Positions 1-5,252 of a DNA stretch of 7,115 nt are shown piece after piece (the stretch's first letter is position 1; every line of letters starts with the position of its first letter). Source of the stretch: an uncultured Eubacterium sp. (GTDB lineage: Bacteria; Bacillota; Clostridia; Lachnospirales; Lachnospiraceae); NCBI GenBank assembly GCA_947573465.1, contig CANPET010000079.1, positions 1-7,115 of the forward strand, in the 5' to 3' direction. The translations under genes were made by a program, and so were the position numbers. The notes under the pieces are model-generated. The model saw only the letters and a program-made list of their open reading frames with translations. It ran no database searches and had not been told where the DNA came from.

Positions 1-716
1 TTATGCCAAGGCCTAAGGTAGGCTCAGCAGTCATTCATTTAAAAAAATATAGTATGCAGAGTAAGGTGATTTTATTTGTAACAGCTGTATTAATAATAAT
101 TTCTGCAACATATTTTTATTTCTGTGAATTTGGCAGAGGGGAATGGAAGAACATGTCTCAAGCGGACAAAGTGATGGCATCATTCTTTACATCTGTCACA
201 CCAAGAACAGCAGGATTTAATACTGTGGATTTTTCAAAACTTACCGGAGCAGGGCAGCTGGTAATGATTATGTTGATGTTAATTGGAGGTGCACCGGGCT
301 CTACAGCCGGTGGTATGAAAGTTACAACTATAGCAGTTCTTTTTGCTGTTGCGTTTGCAGTGTTTAGCAAAAAGAGAGACGCACATTTTTTTAAAAGAAG
401 AATTGCAACGGATATTATTGCAAGGGCAGCAACTATATTGTTAATGTATGTATTTTTATTTGTATTGTCGGCAATTGCAATTAGTACCATAGAAGGATTA
501 CCGATTACAGATGTAATGTTTGAGACGGCTTCGGCGGTAGGAACCGTCGGTTTGTCATTAGGGCTGACTCCGGGCTTTGGAGCTGTTTCAAAAATAATAT
601 TAATGATATTAATGTTTTTTGGAAGAGTAGGAGGACTGACAGTTATTTTTGCTACTGTTTCAGGCAGTAATGGAAATATGGCAAAATTGCCGGAAGAAAA
701 GATTATGGTAGGATAA
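1..716 (+). CDS. ktrB: TrkH/KtrB-family potassium uptake channel subunit, C-terminal part (5' end outside window)
   Basis: Membrane pore subunit of a Ktr/Trk K+ uptake system. The frame is open from the first base and the first in-frame ATG (3-5) falls inside the protein, so about half of a roughly 450-residue family member is present. Numbering from that ATG, TVTP-like SVTPRTAGFN (64-73) is the third P-loop selectivity filter, GGAPGSTAGG (95-104) is the flexible loop in the following broken helix, SAVGTVGLS (177-185) is the fourth filter and GRVGGLT (207-213) is the conserved C-terminal pore helix motif. Hydrophobic segments lie near 21-41, 84-120, 140-162 and 195-220. The filter glycines that line the pore are intact. 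The ktrA-like gene follows after 45 bases, giving the usual channel plus RCK-ring complex. KtrB and TrkH cannot be separated firmly without the N-terminus; the lack of extra N-terminal helices could not be checked. Confidence 0.93.
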   Translation, partial: MPRPKVGSAVIHLKKYSMQSKVILFVTAVLIIISATYFYFCEFGRGEWKNMSQADKVMASFFTSVTPRTAGFNTVDFSKLTGAGQLVMIMLMLIGGAPGSTAGGMKVTTIAVLFAVAFAVFSKKRDAHFFKRRIATDIIARAATILLMYVFLFVLSAIAISTIEGLPITDVMFETASAVGTVGLSLGLTPGFGAVSKIILMILMFFGRVGGLTVIFATVSGSNGNMAKLPEEKIMVG

Positions 717-747
717 AATTTTACTTAAGTATAAAGAGCGTGATAAT

Positions 748-755
748 AGGAGGAG
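748..755 (+). promoter_or_regulatory. Ribosome binding site of ktrA
   Basis: AGGAGGAG lies 6 bases before the ATG at 762. It is a near-perfect Shine-Dalgarno sequence and fixes the ktrA start. No promoter is evident in the 45-base gap after the channel gene, which supports co-transcription. Confidence 0.85.
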
Positions 756-761
756 CAAAAA

Positions 762-1409
762 ATGAAATCGGTTTTGTTGATAGGTCTTGGAAGATTCGGG
801 CGTCATATTGCAAAAAATTTGGATGAATTAAATCATCAGGTTATGGCAATTGATAAAAGAGAAGAAAGAGTAAATGCTGTATTACCTTATGTAACGAATG
901 CACAGATTGGAGATTGTACAAATGAAGGATTTCTTAAATCTCTGGGTGTAGGAAATTTTGATGTCTGTATTGTTGCTATAGGTGATGATTTTCAAAATTC
1001 TCTTGAAACTACATCATTATTAAAGGAGCTGGGAGCGAATCTGGTAGTTTCCAGAGCAGCAAGAGATGTACATGCTAAGTTTTTGTTAAGAAATGGAGCG
1101 GATGAAGTAGTTTATCCGGAAAGACAGCTGGCAAAGTGGATGGCATTTCGATATACGGCAGATCATATTTTGGACTATATAGAGTTGGGGAAAGAATTTT
1201 CCATTTTTGAAGTGGCACTTCCAGTGAAATGGATCGGAAAAACAGTTGAGCAGGTTAATGTAAGAAGGCTTCATAATATTAATATTCTGTCTATTAAGAA
1301 CCATGGAGAGTTTAATATGAAAGTCACTCCGGAAACGCAGTTTGAAGAGGGAGATACGTTACTTGTTTTAGGACATAACAAAGATATCCAGAAGTGCTTT
1401 CATATTTAA
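762..1409 (+). CDS. ktrA: KtrA/TrkA-family potassium uptake regulatory subunit (RCK protein)
   Basis: Cytoplasmic gating subunit that forms a ring under the KtrB channel and opens or closes it in response to bound nucleotides such as ATP/ADP or NAD(H). It is 215 residues, the normal single-RCK KtrA length (TrkA proper is about twice as long). The RCK_N Rossmann domain covers about 1-125, with GLGRFG (8-13) as the dinucleotide-binding loop, an acidic D31 after the second strand and GDCTNE (50-55) at the next conserved turn. The RCK_C ligand-binding domain covers about 137-215 (FEVALP, GKTVEQVNV, EEGDTLLVLG). It starts with ATG after a strong AGGAGGAG site and follows the channel gene closely, so both subunits are made from one message. 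The family and role are clear; the exact ligand is not visible in sequence. Confidence 0.95.
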   Translation: MKSVLLIGLGRFGRHIAKNLDELNHQVMAIDKREERVNAVLPYVTNAQIGDCTNEGFLKSLGVGNFDVCIVAIGDDFQNSLETTSLLKELGANLVVSRAARDVHAKFLLRNGADEVVYPERQLAKWMAFRYTADHILDYIELGKEFSIFEVALPVKWIGKTVEQVNVRRLHNINILSIKNHGEFNMKVTPETQFEEGDTLLVLGHNKDIQKCFHI

Positions 1410-1418
1410 ACGAGCTAC

Positions 1419-1428
1419 GGAGGAGGTG
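1419..1428 (+). promoter_or_regulatory. Strong ribosome binding site that selects a TTG start
   Basis: GGAGGAGGTG, complementary to the 16S rRNA 3' end, lies just downstream of the ktrA stop and about 5 bases before the in-frame TTG at 1433. The longer reading frame from ATG 1394 lies upstream of this site and has none of its own, so TTG 1433 is the likely start of the transporter gene. Confidence 0.8.
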
Positions 1429-1432
1429 TGTC

Positions 1433-2197
1433 TTGGATATACTAATAATGATAATTGTATGTTTTTTTGCAGGTATGGGAGCAGGACTTGGGACAGGATT
1501 AGCGGGACTATCAGCAGCAGCAGTTGTTTCGCCGATGCTGATTACTTTTATGGGAGTTCCGGCATTTGAGGCAATTGGTATTGCATTGGCATCTGACGTG
1601 TTGGCATCCGCTGTTTCTGCATATACTTATGGAAAAAATAAAAAAATAGATTTGAAACATGGTGTTATCATGCTTGTTTCTGTTTTAGTTTTTACTCTTG
1701 TGGGCAGTTATATTGCCTCCTTAGTACCAAATGGGACGATGGGTGGATTTTCGAAAGTTATGACATTGTTTGTGGGATTAAAATTTATTTTTAAACCAGT
1801 GATGAATACAGGAGAAAAGCAGGCAGTAAAAAGTGAAAAACGAAAAATAGTGCAGTCAATACTTTGTGGAGTGCTGATTGGATTTATTTGTGGGTTTGTT
1901 GGAGCAGGTGGAGGAATGATGTTGCTTCTCGTTCTTACTAGTGTGTTGGGATATGAACTTAAGATGGCTGTTGGAACAAGTGTATTTATCATGACATTTA
2001 CTGCGCTGACGGGTTCGGTATCTCACTTTGTAATCAGTGGTATGCCGGATATACCAATTACGGTATTGTGCATTTTATTTACATTTATTTGGGCAAGAAT
2101 CGGAGCGAGATGGGCCAATAAAGCCAGCGCGAAGATGATGAATCGCGTAACAGGTATAGTATTGTCTGTACTTGGCGTTGTGATGTTGGTAATGTAA
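1433..2197 (+). CDS. TauE/SafE-family membrane transporter (putative sulfite/organosulfur anion permease)
   Basis: Integral membrane protein of the TauE/SafE (DUF81) family, whose studied members move sulfite, sulfoacetate or related organic anions; the substrate here cannot be read from sequence. From the TTG start it has 254 residues, the usual length. It shows the two homologous halves typical of the family: a glycine-rich first repeat (GAGLGTGLAGLSAAAVVSP, 16-34, then GVPAFEAIGIALASD, 41-55) and a second (CGFVGAGGGMMLLLVL, 153-168, then YELKMAVGTSVFI, 174-186). About eight hydrophobic segments are visible, with a basic cytoplasmic loop at about 121-138 (KPVMNTGEKQAVKSEKRK). An ATG at 1394 in the same frame would overlap ktrA by 16 bases and add an unlikely polar extension; the Shine-Dalgarno at 1419-1428 favours TTG 1433. 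The gene sits 23 bases after ktrA, so it probably shares its transcript. Confidence 0.9.
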   Translation: MDILIMIIVCFFAGMGAGLGTGLAGLSAAAVVSPMLITFMGVPAFEAIGIALASDVLASAVSAYTYGKNKKIDLKHGVIMLVSVLVFTLVGSYIASLVPNGTMGGFSKVMTLFVGLKFIFKPVMNTGEKQAVKSEKRKIVQSILCGVLIGFICGFVGAGGGMMLLLVLTSVLGYELKMAVGTSVFIMTFTALTGSVSHFVISGMPDIPITVLCILFTFIWARIGARWANKASAKMMNRVTGIVLSVLGVVMLVM

Positions 2198-2234
2198 AAA
2201 TGAAATATGTTCGTTGATAATATTATAAAAATAG

Positions 2235-2373
2235 AATAGTTCAGCCATAGCTTGAAAATCCTTCGGATTTCCTTCGCTATGGTTGTTCACCATATGATAT
2301 AAGAAAGATATATCATGTAGTCTGCAAGCAGCCTCATTGATATATCTTTCTTATATCGCATGGCTGAACTATT
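2235..2373. repeat. 139-base intergenic inverted-repeat element, MITE-like
   Basis: The ends are perfect 14-base inverted repeats: AATAGTTCAGCCAT at 2235-2248 and its complement at 2360-2373. Inside is a perfect 20-base inverted repeat (2296-2315 with 2338-2357) around a 22-base loop that itself holds CTGC-AA-GCAG (2322-2331). A second hairpin pairs CCATAGC (2245-2251) with GCTATGG (2276-2282) and encloses AAATCC/GGATTT (2256-2261/2265-2270). The end motif occurs a third time as GTTCACCAT (2285-2293), which could pair with 2361-2369 instead of the left end. No U-run follows any stem, so it is not an ordinary terminator. No transposase is present. Size, terminal repeats and intergenic position suggest a non-autonomous mobile element or REP-like repeat. 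The dyad is certain; the mobile origin is inference. Confidence 0.75.
2296..2357. repeat. Perfect 20-bp stem hairpin inside the intergenic repeat
   Basis: GATATAAGAAAG... at 2296-2315 is the exact reverse complement of 2338-2357, with a 22-base loop. With the flanking GTTCA(G)CCAT copies the pairing can extend to about 30 base pairs with one bulge and two mismatches (2285-2315 against 2338-2369). If transcribed it would make a very stable hairpin between the transporter gene and hipB. Confidence 0.85.
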
Positions 2374-2390
2374 ACTAAAATATTATCTAA
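2371..2390. promoter_or_regulatory. Upstream half-conserved copy of the hipB operator
   Basis: This 20-base stretch matches the main dyad at 2411-2430 at 16 of 20 positions and shares the exact 13-base direct repeat AAAATATTATCTA (2377-2389 and 2417-2429). The centres are 40 bases apart, about four helical turns, and the two copies bracket the -35 box. Its right arm is well conserved and its left arm is degenerate. It could be a second, weaker HipB site; this is inference. Confidence 0.45.
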
Positions 2391-2392
2391 AA

Positions 2393-2421
2393 TTGACAAA
2401 AACATTAAATATAGATAAAAT
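2393..2421 (+). promoter_or_regulatory. Promoter of the hipBA operon
   Basis: TTGACA (2393-2398), a 17-base spacer and TAAAAT (2416-2421) match a sigma-A-type promoter almost perfectly. Transcription would begin about 2428-2429, at or next to the ATG at 2429. The -10 box lies inside the dyad at 2411-2430, so a bound repressor would block it. Confidence 0.75.
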
Positions 2422-2430
2422 ATTATCTAT
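2411..2430. promoter_or_regulatory. Dyad operator over the -10 box and start codon of hipB
   Basis: ATAGATAA (2411-2418) and TTATCTAT (2423-2430) are perfect 8-base inverted arms around AATA. The dyad covers the -10 box, the predicted transcription start and the ATG at 2429. HipB-type antitoxins repress their own operon by binding dyads at the promoter, so this is the best candidate operator. Binding is inferred, the dyad is seen. Confidence 0.6.
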
Positions 2431-2716
2431 GATAGATTTGAATATGTTGAACAAAACACCTAATGATATAGGAAAATTAATCGCCAGTCGTGTGAAAAAA
2501 ATCAGGAAGAGAAAAAAGATAACGCAGGAAGAGTTAAGTGAAAGGTCAGGAGTAAGTTATGGCTCCATTAAAAGATTTGAAAGAACAGGTGAGATTTCGT
2601 TTATATCATTAATTAAAATTTCAAAGGCTTTGGGAATTGACGGTCAAATTGAAGATTTATTTGAAAGAGTTCCATATGATTCGATAGAGGAGATAATTCG
2701 TGAACAACATAAATAA
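2429..2716 (+). CDS. hipB: HipB-like helix-turn-helix antitoxin and repressor
   Basis: XRE/Cro-type DNA-binding protein expected to bind and inhibit the HipA kinase encoded next and to repress this operon. From ATG 2429 it has 95 residues. The HTH covers about 15-68: ASRVKKIRKRKKITQEELSERSGVSYGSIKRFE, where the ITQEELSERSG to YGSIKRFE segment is the helix-turn-helix itself, followed by the ISLxxLLKIxxALG-like ISFISLIKISKALG. The short acidic tail (about 69-95) may contact the toxin. The frame stays open upstream to an ATG at 2360, but that start lies upstream of the promoter and inside the intergenic repeat and would add a repeat-derived MAELLLKYY leader, so it is rejected. Neither 2429 nor ATG 2444 has a Shine-Dalgarno site; translation may be leaderless or nearly so. 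The 3' end overlaps hipA by 17 bases. Family call is firm, start is uncertain. Confidence 0.85.
   Translation: MIDLNMLNKTPNDIGKLIASRVKKIRKRKKITQEELSERSGVSYGSIKRFERTGEISFISLIKISKALGIDGQIEDLFERVPYDSIEEIIREQHK
2686..2693 (+). promoter_or_regulatory. Ribosome binding site of hipA inside hipB
   Basis: AGAGGAGA lies about 7 bases before the GTG at 2700, inside the end of hipB. It supports the GTG start and gives hipA its own initiation site, coupled to antitoxin translation. Confidence 0.7.
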
Positions 2717-3827
2717 ATTAAAGGTTTTATATTATGGCACAATGGTTGGAACATTAGCCAAGTTGGATAGAAACTTAACAGCGTTTGAATATGATAAACA
2801 GTGGCTTAACGAAGGGTTTTCGATAAGTCCTTTTTCATTGCCATTAGAAAAAAAGGTGTTTGAAGCGAAAATCGAACCTTTTGGCGGAATATTTGGAGTA
2901 TTTGCAGATAGTTTACCAGATGGTTGGGGACGAATTTTAATGGACAGAGTTTTAGCAAAAAACAAAATTGCTCCTAATGAGGTAGGTGTACTTGATAGAT
3001 TGGCAATTGTAGGAAATTCAGGAATGGGAGTACTGTCATATGAGCCAGAATATACGTTGCATGTGAATGACGAGATGATGGATTTAGATGCAATAGCGAA
3101 AGAGTGCCCAAAAATTTTGCAGTCAGAGAAATCAGACAAATTAGATGAATTATTCAGGATGGGTGGTTCATCTGGGGGAGCAAGACCAAAGATTTTTACA
3201 AAGATAGATGGAGAGGACTGGATTATAAAGTTTCCATCTACTTATGATAAAGATAATATCGGGGAGATAGAATATCATTATTCATTATGCGCAAAAAAAT
3301 GTGGAATAGAAATGGCTGAAACCAGACTGTTTCAATCAGAAATATGTAGTGGTTATTTTGGAACAAAGAGATTTGATAGAGAATTGGTAAATGGCAAGAT
3401 AGAAAAAAAGCATATGATATCTGTCAGTGGTCTTTTAGAAACAAGTCACAGATTACCGAATTTAGATTACAATACTTTGATGACGCTGACATTAGAACTT
3501 ACAAAAAAATATTGTGAAGTAGAAAAAATGTTTCGGTTAATGTGTTTTAATGTTTTTGCACACAATAGGGATGACCATTCGAAGAATTTTACATTTCTAT
3601 ATGATGAAGGAGAAGGATGGAAATTATCCCCGGCATATGATTTGACATATAGCAGTTCAATCGGTGGAGAACATGCCACAATGGTAAATGGTAATGGATT
3701 TAATCCAGGTGTTACGGAGATTTTGGAAGTGGCAAAAAAAATTGGAATCAATCATAAAAAGGCAAAAGATATTGTGGATCAAGTGAAAAGTACGATTGAT
3801 GAATATAGATTATTGAAGAGGATTTAA
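2700..3827 (+). CDS. hipA: HipA-family serine/threonine kinase toxin
   Basis: Toxin of a type II HipBA module. HipA kinases phosphorylate an aminoacyl-tRNA synthetase (GltX for E. coli HipA, TrpS for HipT), stall translation and induce dormancy; the target here is unknown. The 375 residues start at GTG 2700 after a good Shine-Dalgarno site. The N-terminal subdomain (about 7-110, YYGTMVGTLA and FFADSLPDGWG-like FGVFADSLPDGWG) is present, so this is a full HipA and not a split HipS/HipT. Next come GGSSGGARPK (155-164), holding the regulatory autophosphorylation serine (S157 or S158), WIIKFPS (174-180) with the ATP-binding K177, KRFDR (223-227), the catalytic loop NRDDHSKN (289-296) with D291 and N296, and LSPAYD (309-314) with the metal-binding D314. 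All key kinase residues are intact, so it should be active. It is somewhat shorter than E. coli HipA (440 residues). Confidence 0.95.
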   Translation: MNNINKLKVLYYGTMVGTLAKLDRNLTAFEYDKQWLNEGFSISPFSLPLEKKVFEAKIEPFGGIFGVFADSLPDGWGRILMDRVLAKNKIAPNEVGVLDRLAIVGNSGMGVLSYEPEYTLHVNDEMMDLDAIAKECPKILQSEKSDKLDELFRMGGSSGGARPKIFTKIDGEDWIIKFPSTYDKDNIGEIEYHYSLCAKKCGIEMAETRLFQSEICSGYFGTKRFDRELVNGKIEKKHMISVSGLLETSHRLPNLDYNTLMTLTLELTKKYCEVEKMFRLMCFNVFAHNRDDHSKNFTFLYDEGEGWKLSPAYDLTYSSSIGGEHATMVNGNGFNPGVTEILEVAKKIGINHKKAKDIVDQVKSTIDEYRLLKRI

Positions 3828-3828
3828 T

Positions 3829-4434
3829 ATGAAAATAAAAATATGTGGACTTACAAGTCTAACAGAAGCAGAATATTTAAATAGAAATCATGTGGACTTT
3901 GCAGGAATGGTATTGTTCTTTCCAAAAAGTAAACGAAATATCAATTTAGAGCAGGCGAAGCTCATTATGGAAGCACTTGATTATAATATTAAGACAGTGG
4001 CTGTGGTGGTTGCCCCTACGATAGAGCAAGTAATGGAAATACAGGAAGCAGGCTTTGATTATGTGCAGATACATAGTGATATTCCAGAGGGTTTGTTTGA
4101 GGAAATTAATATTCCAGTATTAAAAGCATTTAATGTCAGCGATTTAGAACAGTTTGACGAGTATCATAAGCAGAATGGGATTGCCGGATATGTGTTTGAT
4201 GCAGCAGGCTATGGAAGTGGAAAACCTTTTGATTGGAGTTTGGTAAAAGATATTCCACGAGATGATAAATTAATTTTGCTGGCAGGTGGATTAAATGCTG
4301 ATAATGTAGCAGAAGCTATTAAGTATGTACAGCCAGATGGGGTTGATGTTTCATCAGGAGTGGAAAACGACAATGGTAAAGGCAAAAATGGAGAGAAAGT
4401 AGATAGGTTTGTACAGGAAGTGAAACGAGGATGA
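3829..4434 (+). CDS. trpF: Phosphoribosylanthranilate isomerase
   Basis: Catalyses the Amadori rearrangement of N-(5-phosphoribosyl)anthranilate to CdRP, the third step of tryptophan synthesis, in the cytoplasm. It is 201 residues, the normal length of a single-domain TrpF (beta/alpha)8 barrel. KICGLT (4-9) carries the catalytic base C6, VFDAAG (122-127) carries the catalytic acid D124, FPKSKRNI (31-38) is the usual PKSPR region, GSGKPFDW (129-136) and LAGGLNADNV (151-160) bind phosphate, and PDGVDVSSGVE (169-179) is the C-terminal signature. A moderate Shine-Dalgarno (about 3817-3822) lies in the end of hipA and only one base separates the genes, so they are co-translated. No other trp gene is visible here, which is unusual. 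A dual HisA/TrpF (PriA) role is unlikely given the length and the Cys/Asp pair. Confidence 0.93.
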   Translation: MKIKICGLTSLTEAEYLNRNHVDFAGMVLFFPKSKRNINLEQAKLIMEALDYNIKTVAVVVAPTIEQVMEIQEAGFDYVQIHSDIPEGLFEEINIPVLKAFNVSDLEQFDEYHKQNGIAGYVFDAAGYGSGKPFDWSLVKDIPRDDKLILLAGGLNADNVAEAIKYVQPDGVDVSSGVENDNGKGKNGEKVDRFVQEVKRG

Positions 4435-4452
4435 GAGTGAATCAATGTTTTT

Positions 4453-4460
4453 AGGAGAAG
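4453..4460 (+). promoter_or_regulatory. Ribosome binding site of the membrane protein gene
   Basis: AGGAGAAG lies 7 to 10 bases before the ATG at 4468. There is no promoter-like sequence or terminator in the 33 bases after trpF, so this gene appears to belong to the hipBA-trpF transcript. Confidence 0.6.
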
Positions 4461-4467
4461 ATAATAT

Positions 4468-5121
4468 ATGGAAGTTTTGATTGAGATTTTACTTGAATTT
4501 ATAGTGACTGTTGTATTTGAAGTGATTATGGAAGGGGCATTGGGCTTTGCATATTGGTTTCTATTTAAAAGCAGATTACCTAAAGTGGTAAAAGTATTTA
4601 GCTGGATACTAATTACCGTCGGTATTATATGGTCAGGTTATTCGTTTGCTATGATATGTATGAAAGACGGAGTAGGTATCGTAGGAGCTGTTATAACAAC
4701 ATTAATTACATTGGTTACATTAGGAGTATTGTATTGGGCAGTTATTTCCACATACATAAAAATATCAAAATTAAAAAAATATGGACAGGAGAATGTATTA
4801 GGAAATAAATACAAAATTATTATAGAACATTACAAAGAGGAAGAAATGTATGAGCATCCGGGGCACATATATGAGCAGTGTATGGGGTATATACAGGATC
4901 AATATGATCAGTGGGGAAACAGGCAAAAAGCATATCTTCTTTTGGATGCAAAAAACAATGTAGATGCTTTCGAGGGAGTGGTTGTGGCAATTGTACATAG
5001 AAATAACGGTGAGAATATATGGGTGCTAAATGCCGATAAGATAGATAGAGTGAGTAGAAGAAAAATTAAGAAAAGAATAGAGTTTCTTGAACAATATTAT
5101 GAAAGTGAAATTTCAACATAG
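4468..5121 (+). CDS. Membrane protein with C-terminal inorganic-pyrophosphatase-like domain, function unknown
   Basis: 217 residues. The N-terminal half is membrane: hydrophobic segments at about 4-33, 41-63 and 68-95, followed by a basic stretch (KISKLKKYG, 98-106). The rest (about 110-215) is soluble and, by my own recall, lines up with the small clostridial proteins annotated as inorganic pyrophosphatase: LGNKYKIIIE near 111-120, HPGHIY (130-135), GYIQDQ (140-145), QKAYLLLDAKNNVDAFEGVVVAIVHRNN split over 154-180, IWVL (184-187), and EFLEQYYESEI (205-215). The acidic metal-binding residues expected around the DGxEQDAY-type motif read here as WGNRQKAY (149-156), so catalysis is doubtful; a sensory or structural role is possible. 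It is probably the last gene of the hipBA-trpF operon, followed by a terminator-like hairpin. The membrane part is clear, the domain call is a moderate-confidence inference, and the function is unknown. Confidence 0.7.
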   Translation: MEVLIEILLEFIVTVVFEVIMEGALGFAYWFLFKSRLPKVVKVFSWILITVGIIWSGYSFAMICMKDGVGIVGAVITTLITLVTLGVLYWAVISTYIKISKLKKYGQENVLGNKYKIIIEHYKEEEMYEHPGHIYEQCMGYIQDQYDQWGNRQKAYLLLDAKNNVDAFEGVVVAIVHRNNGENIWVLNADKIDRVSRRKIKKRIEFLEQYYESEIST

Positions 5122-5126
5122 GTATA

Positions 5127-5155
5127 TTGACAAAAGGAAGAAATACATATACAAT
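5127..5155 (+). promoter_or_regulatory. Consensus-like promoter just before a hairpin (candidate hicAB distal promoter)
   Basis: TTGACA (5127-5132), a 17-base spacer and TACAAT (5150-5155) match a sigma-A promoter at 11 of 12 positions. Transcription would start about 5162, only some 5 bases before the hairpin at 5167. It could give a very short RNA or an attenuated leader for hicAB. Confidence 0.6.
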
Positions 5156-5166
5156 TTGATAAATAA

Positions 5167-5204
5167 GGTGCAGAAAATAATTATATTTCTGTGCTTTTTA
5201 TTTT
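5167..5204 (+). terminator. Rho-independent terminator after the hipBA-trpF operon, or attenuator of hicAB
   Basis: CAGAAA (5171-5176) pairs with TTTCTG (5186-5191), and the stem extends outward through G-U, U-G, G-C and G-U pairs (5167-5170 with 5192-5195). The loop is 9 bases, and five Ts (5195-5199) then ATTTT follow. The stem is AT-rich and includes wobble pairs, so termination may be partial. Confidence 0.6.
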
Positions 5205-5209
5205 ATATA

Positions 5210-5238
5210 TTTACATACGTATTCATACGTGTTAGAAT
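5210..5238 (+). promoter_or_regulatory. Proximal promoter of hicAB with tandem CATACGT repeats
   Basis: TTTACA (5210-5215), a 17-base spacer and TAGAAT (5233-5238) form a good promoter. The predicted start, about 5245, falls inside the hicA ribosome binding site, so the leader would be only about 8 bases. CATACGT occurs at 5214-5220 and 5224-5230, exactly 10 bases apart, and the first copy forms the palindrome ATACGTAT (5215-5222). Repeats in the spacer are where a HicB repressor would be expected to bind. Confidence 0.5.
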
Positions 5239-5252
5239 AAGAGAGGAGAACA

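Noticed and set aside
158..490. Minus-strand reading frame opposite the KtrB gene
   Set aside because: It is the antisense shadow of a clearly conserved channel sequence and shows no family motif. The other antisense frames over ktrA, hipA, trpF and hicB were rejected for the same reason.
2214..2237. Promoter TTGATA...TAGAAT after the transporter gene
   Set aside because: The spacer is only 12 bases, too short for a sigma-A promoter.
2075..2293. Minus-strand reading frame over the transporter end and the repeat
   Set aside because: It is antisense to the transporter and otherwise consists of repeat sequence; peptides of this kind are typical spurious products of such repeats.
2285..2369. 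Terminator after the TauE/SafE gene
   Set aside because: The stem is strong but no T-run follows on either strand, so intrinsic termination is not supported.
2360..2428. N-terminal extension of hipB from ATG 2360
   Set aside because: It lies upstream of the promoter, begins inside the repeat end, has no ribosome site and adds residues not expected before the HTH.
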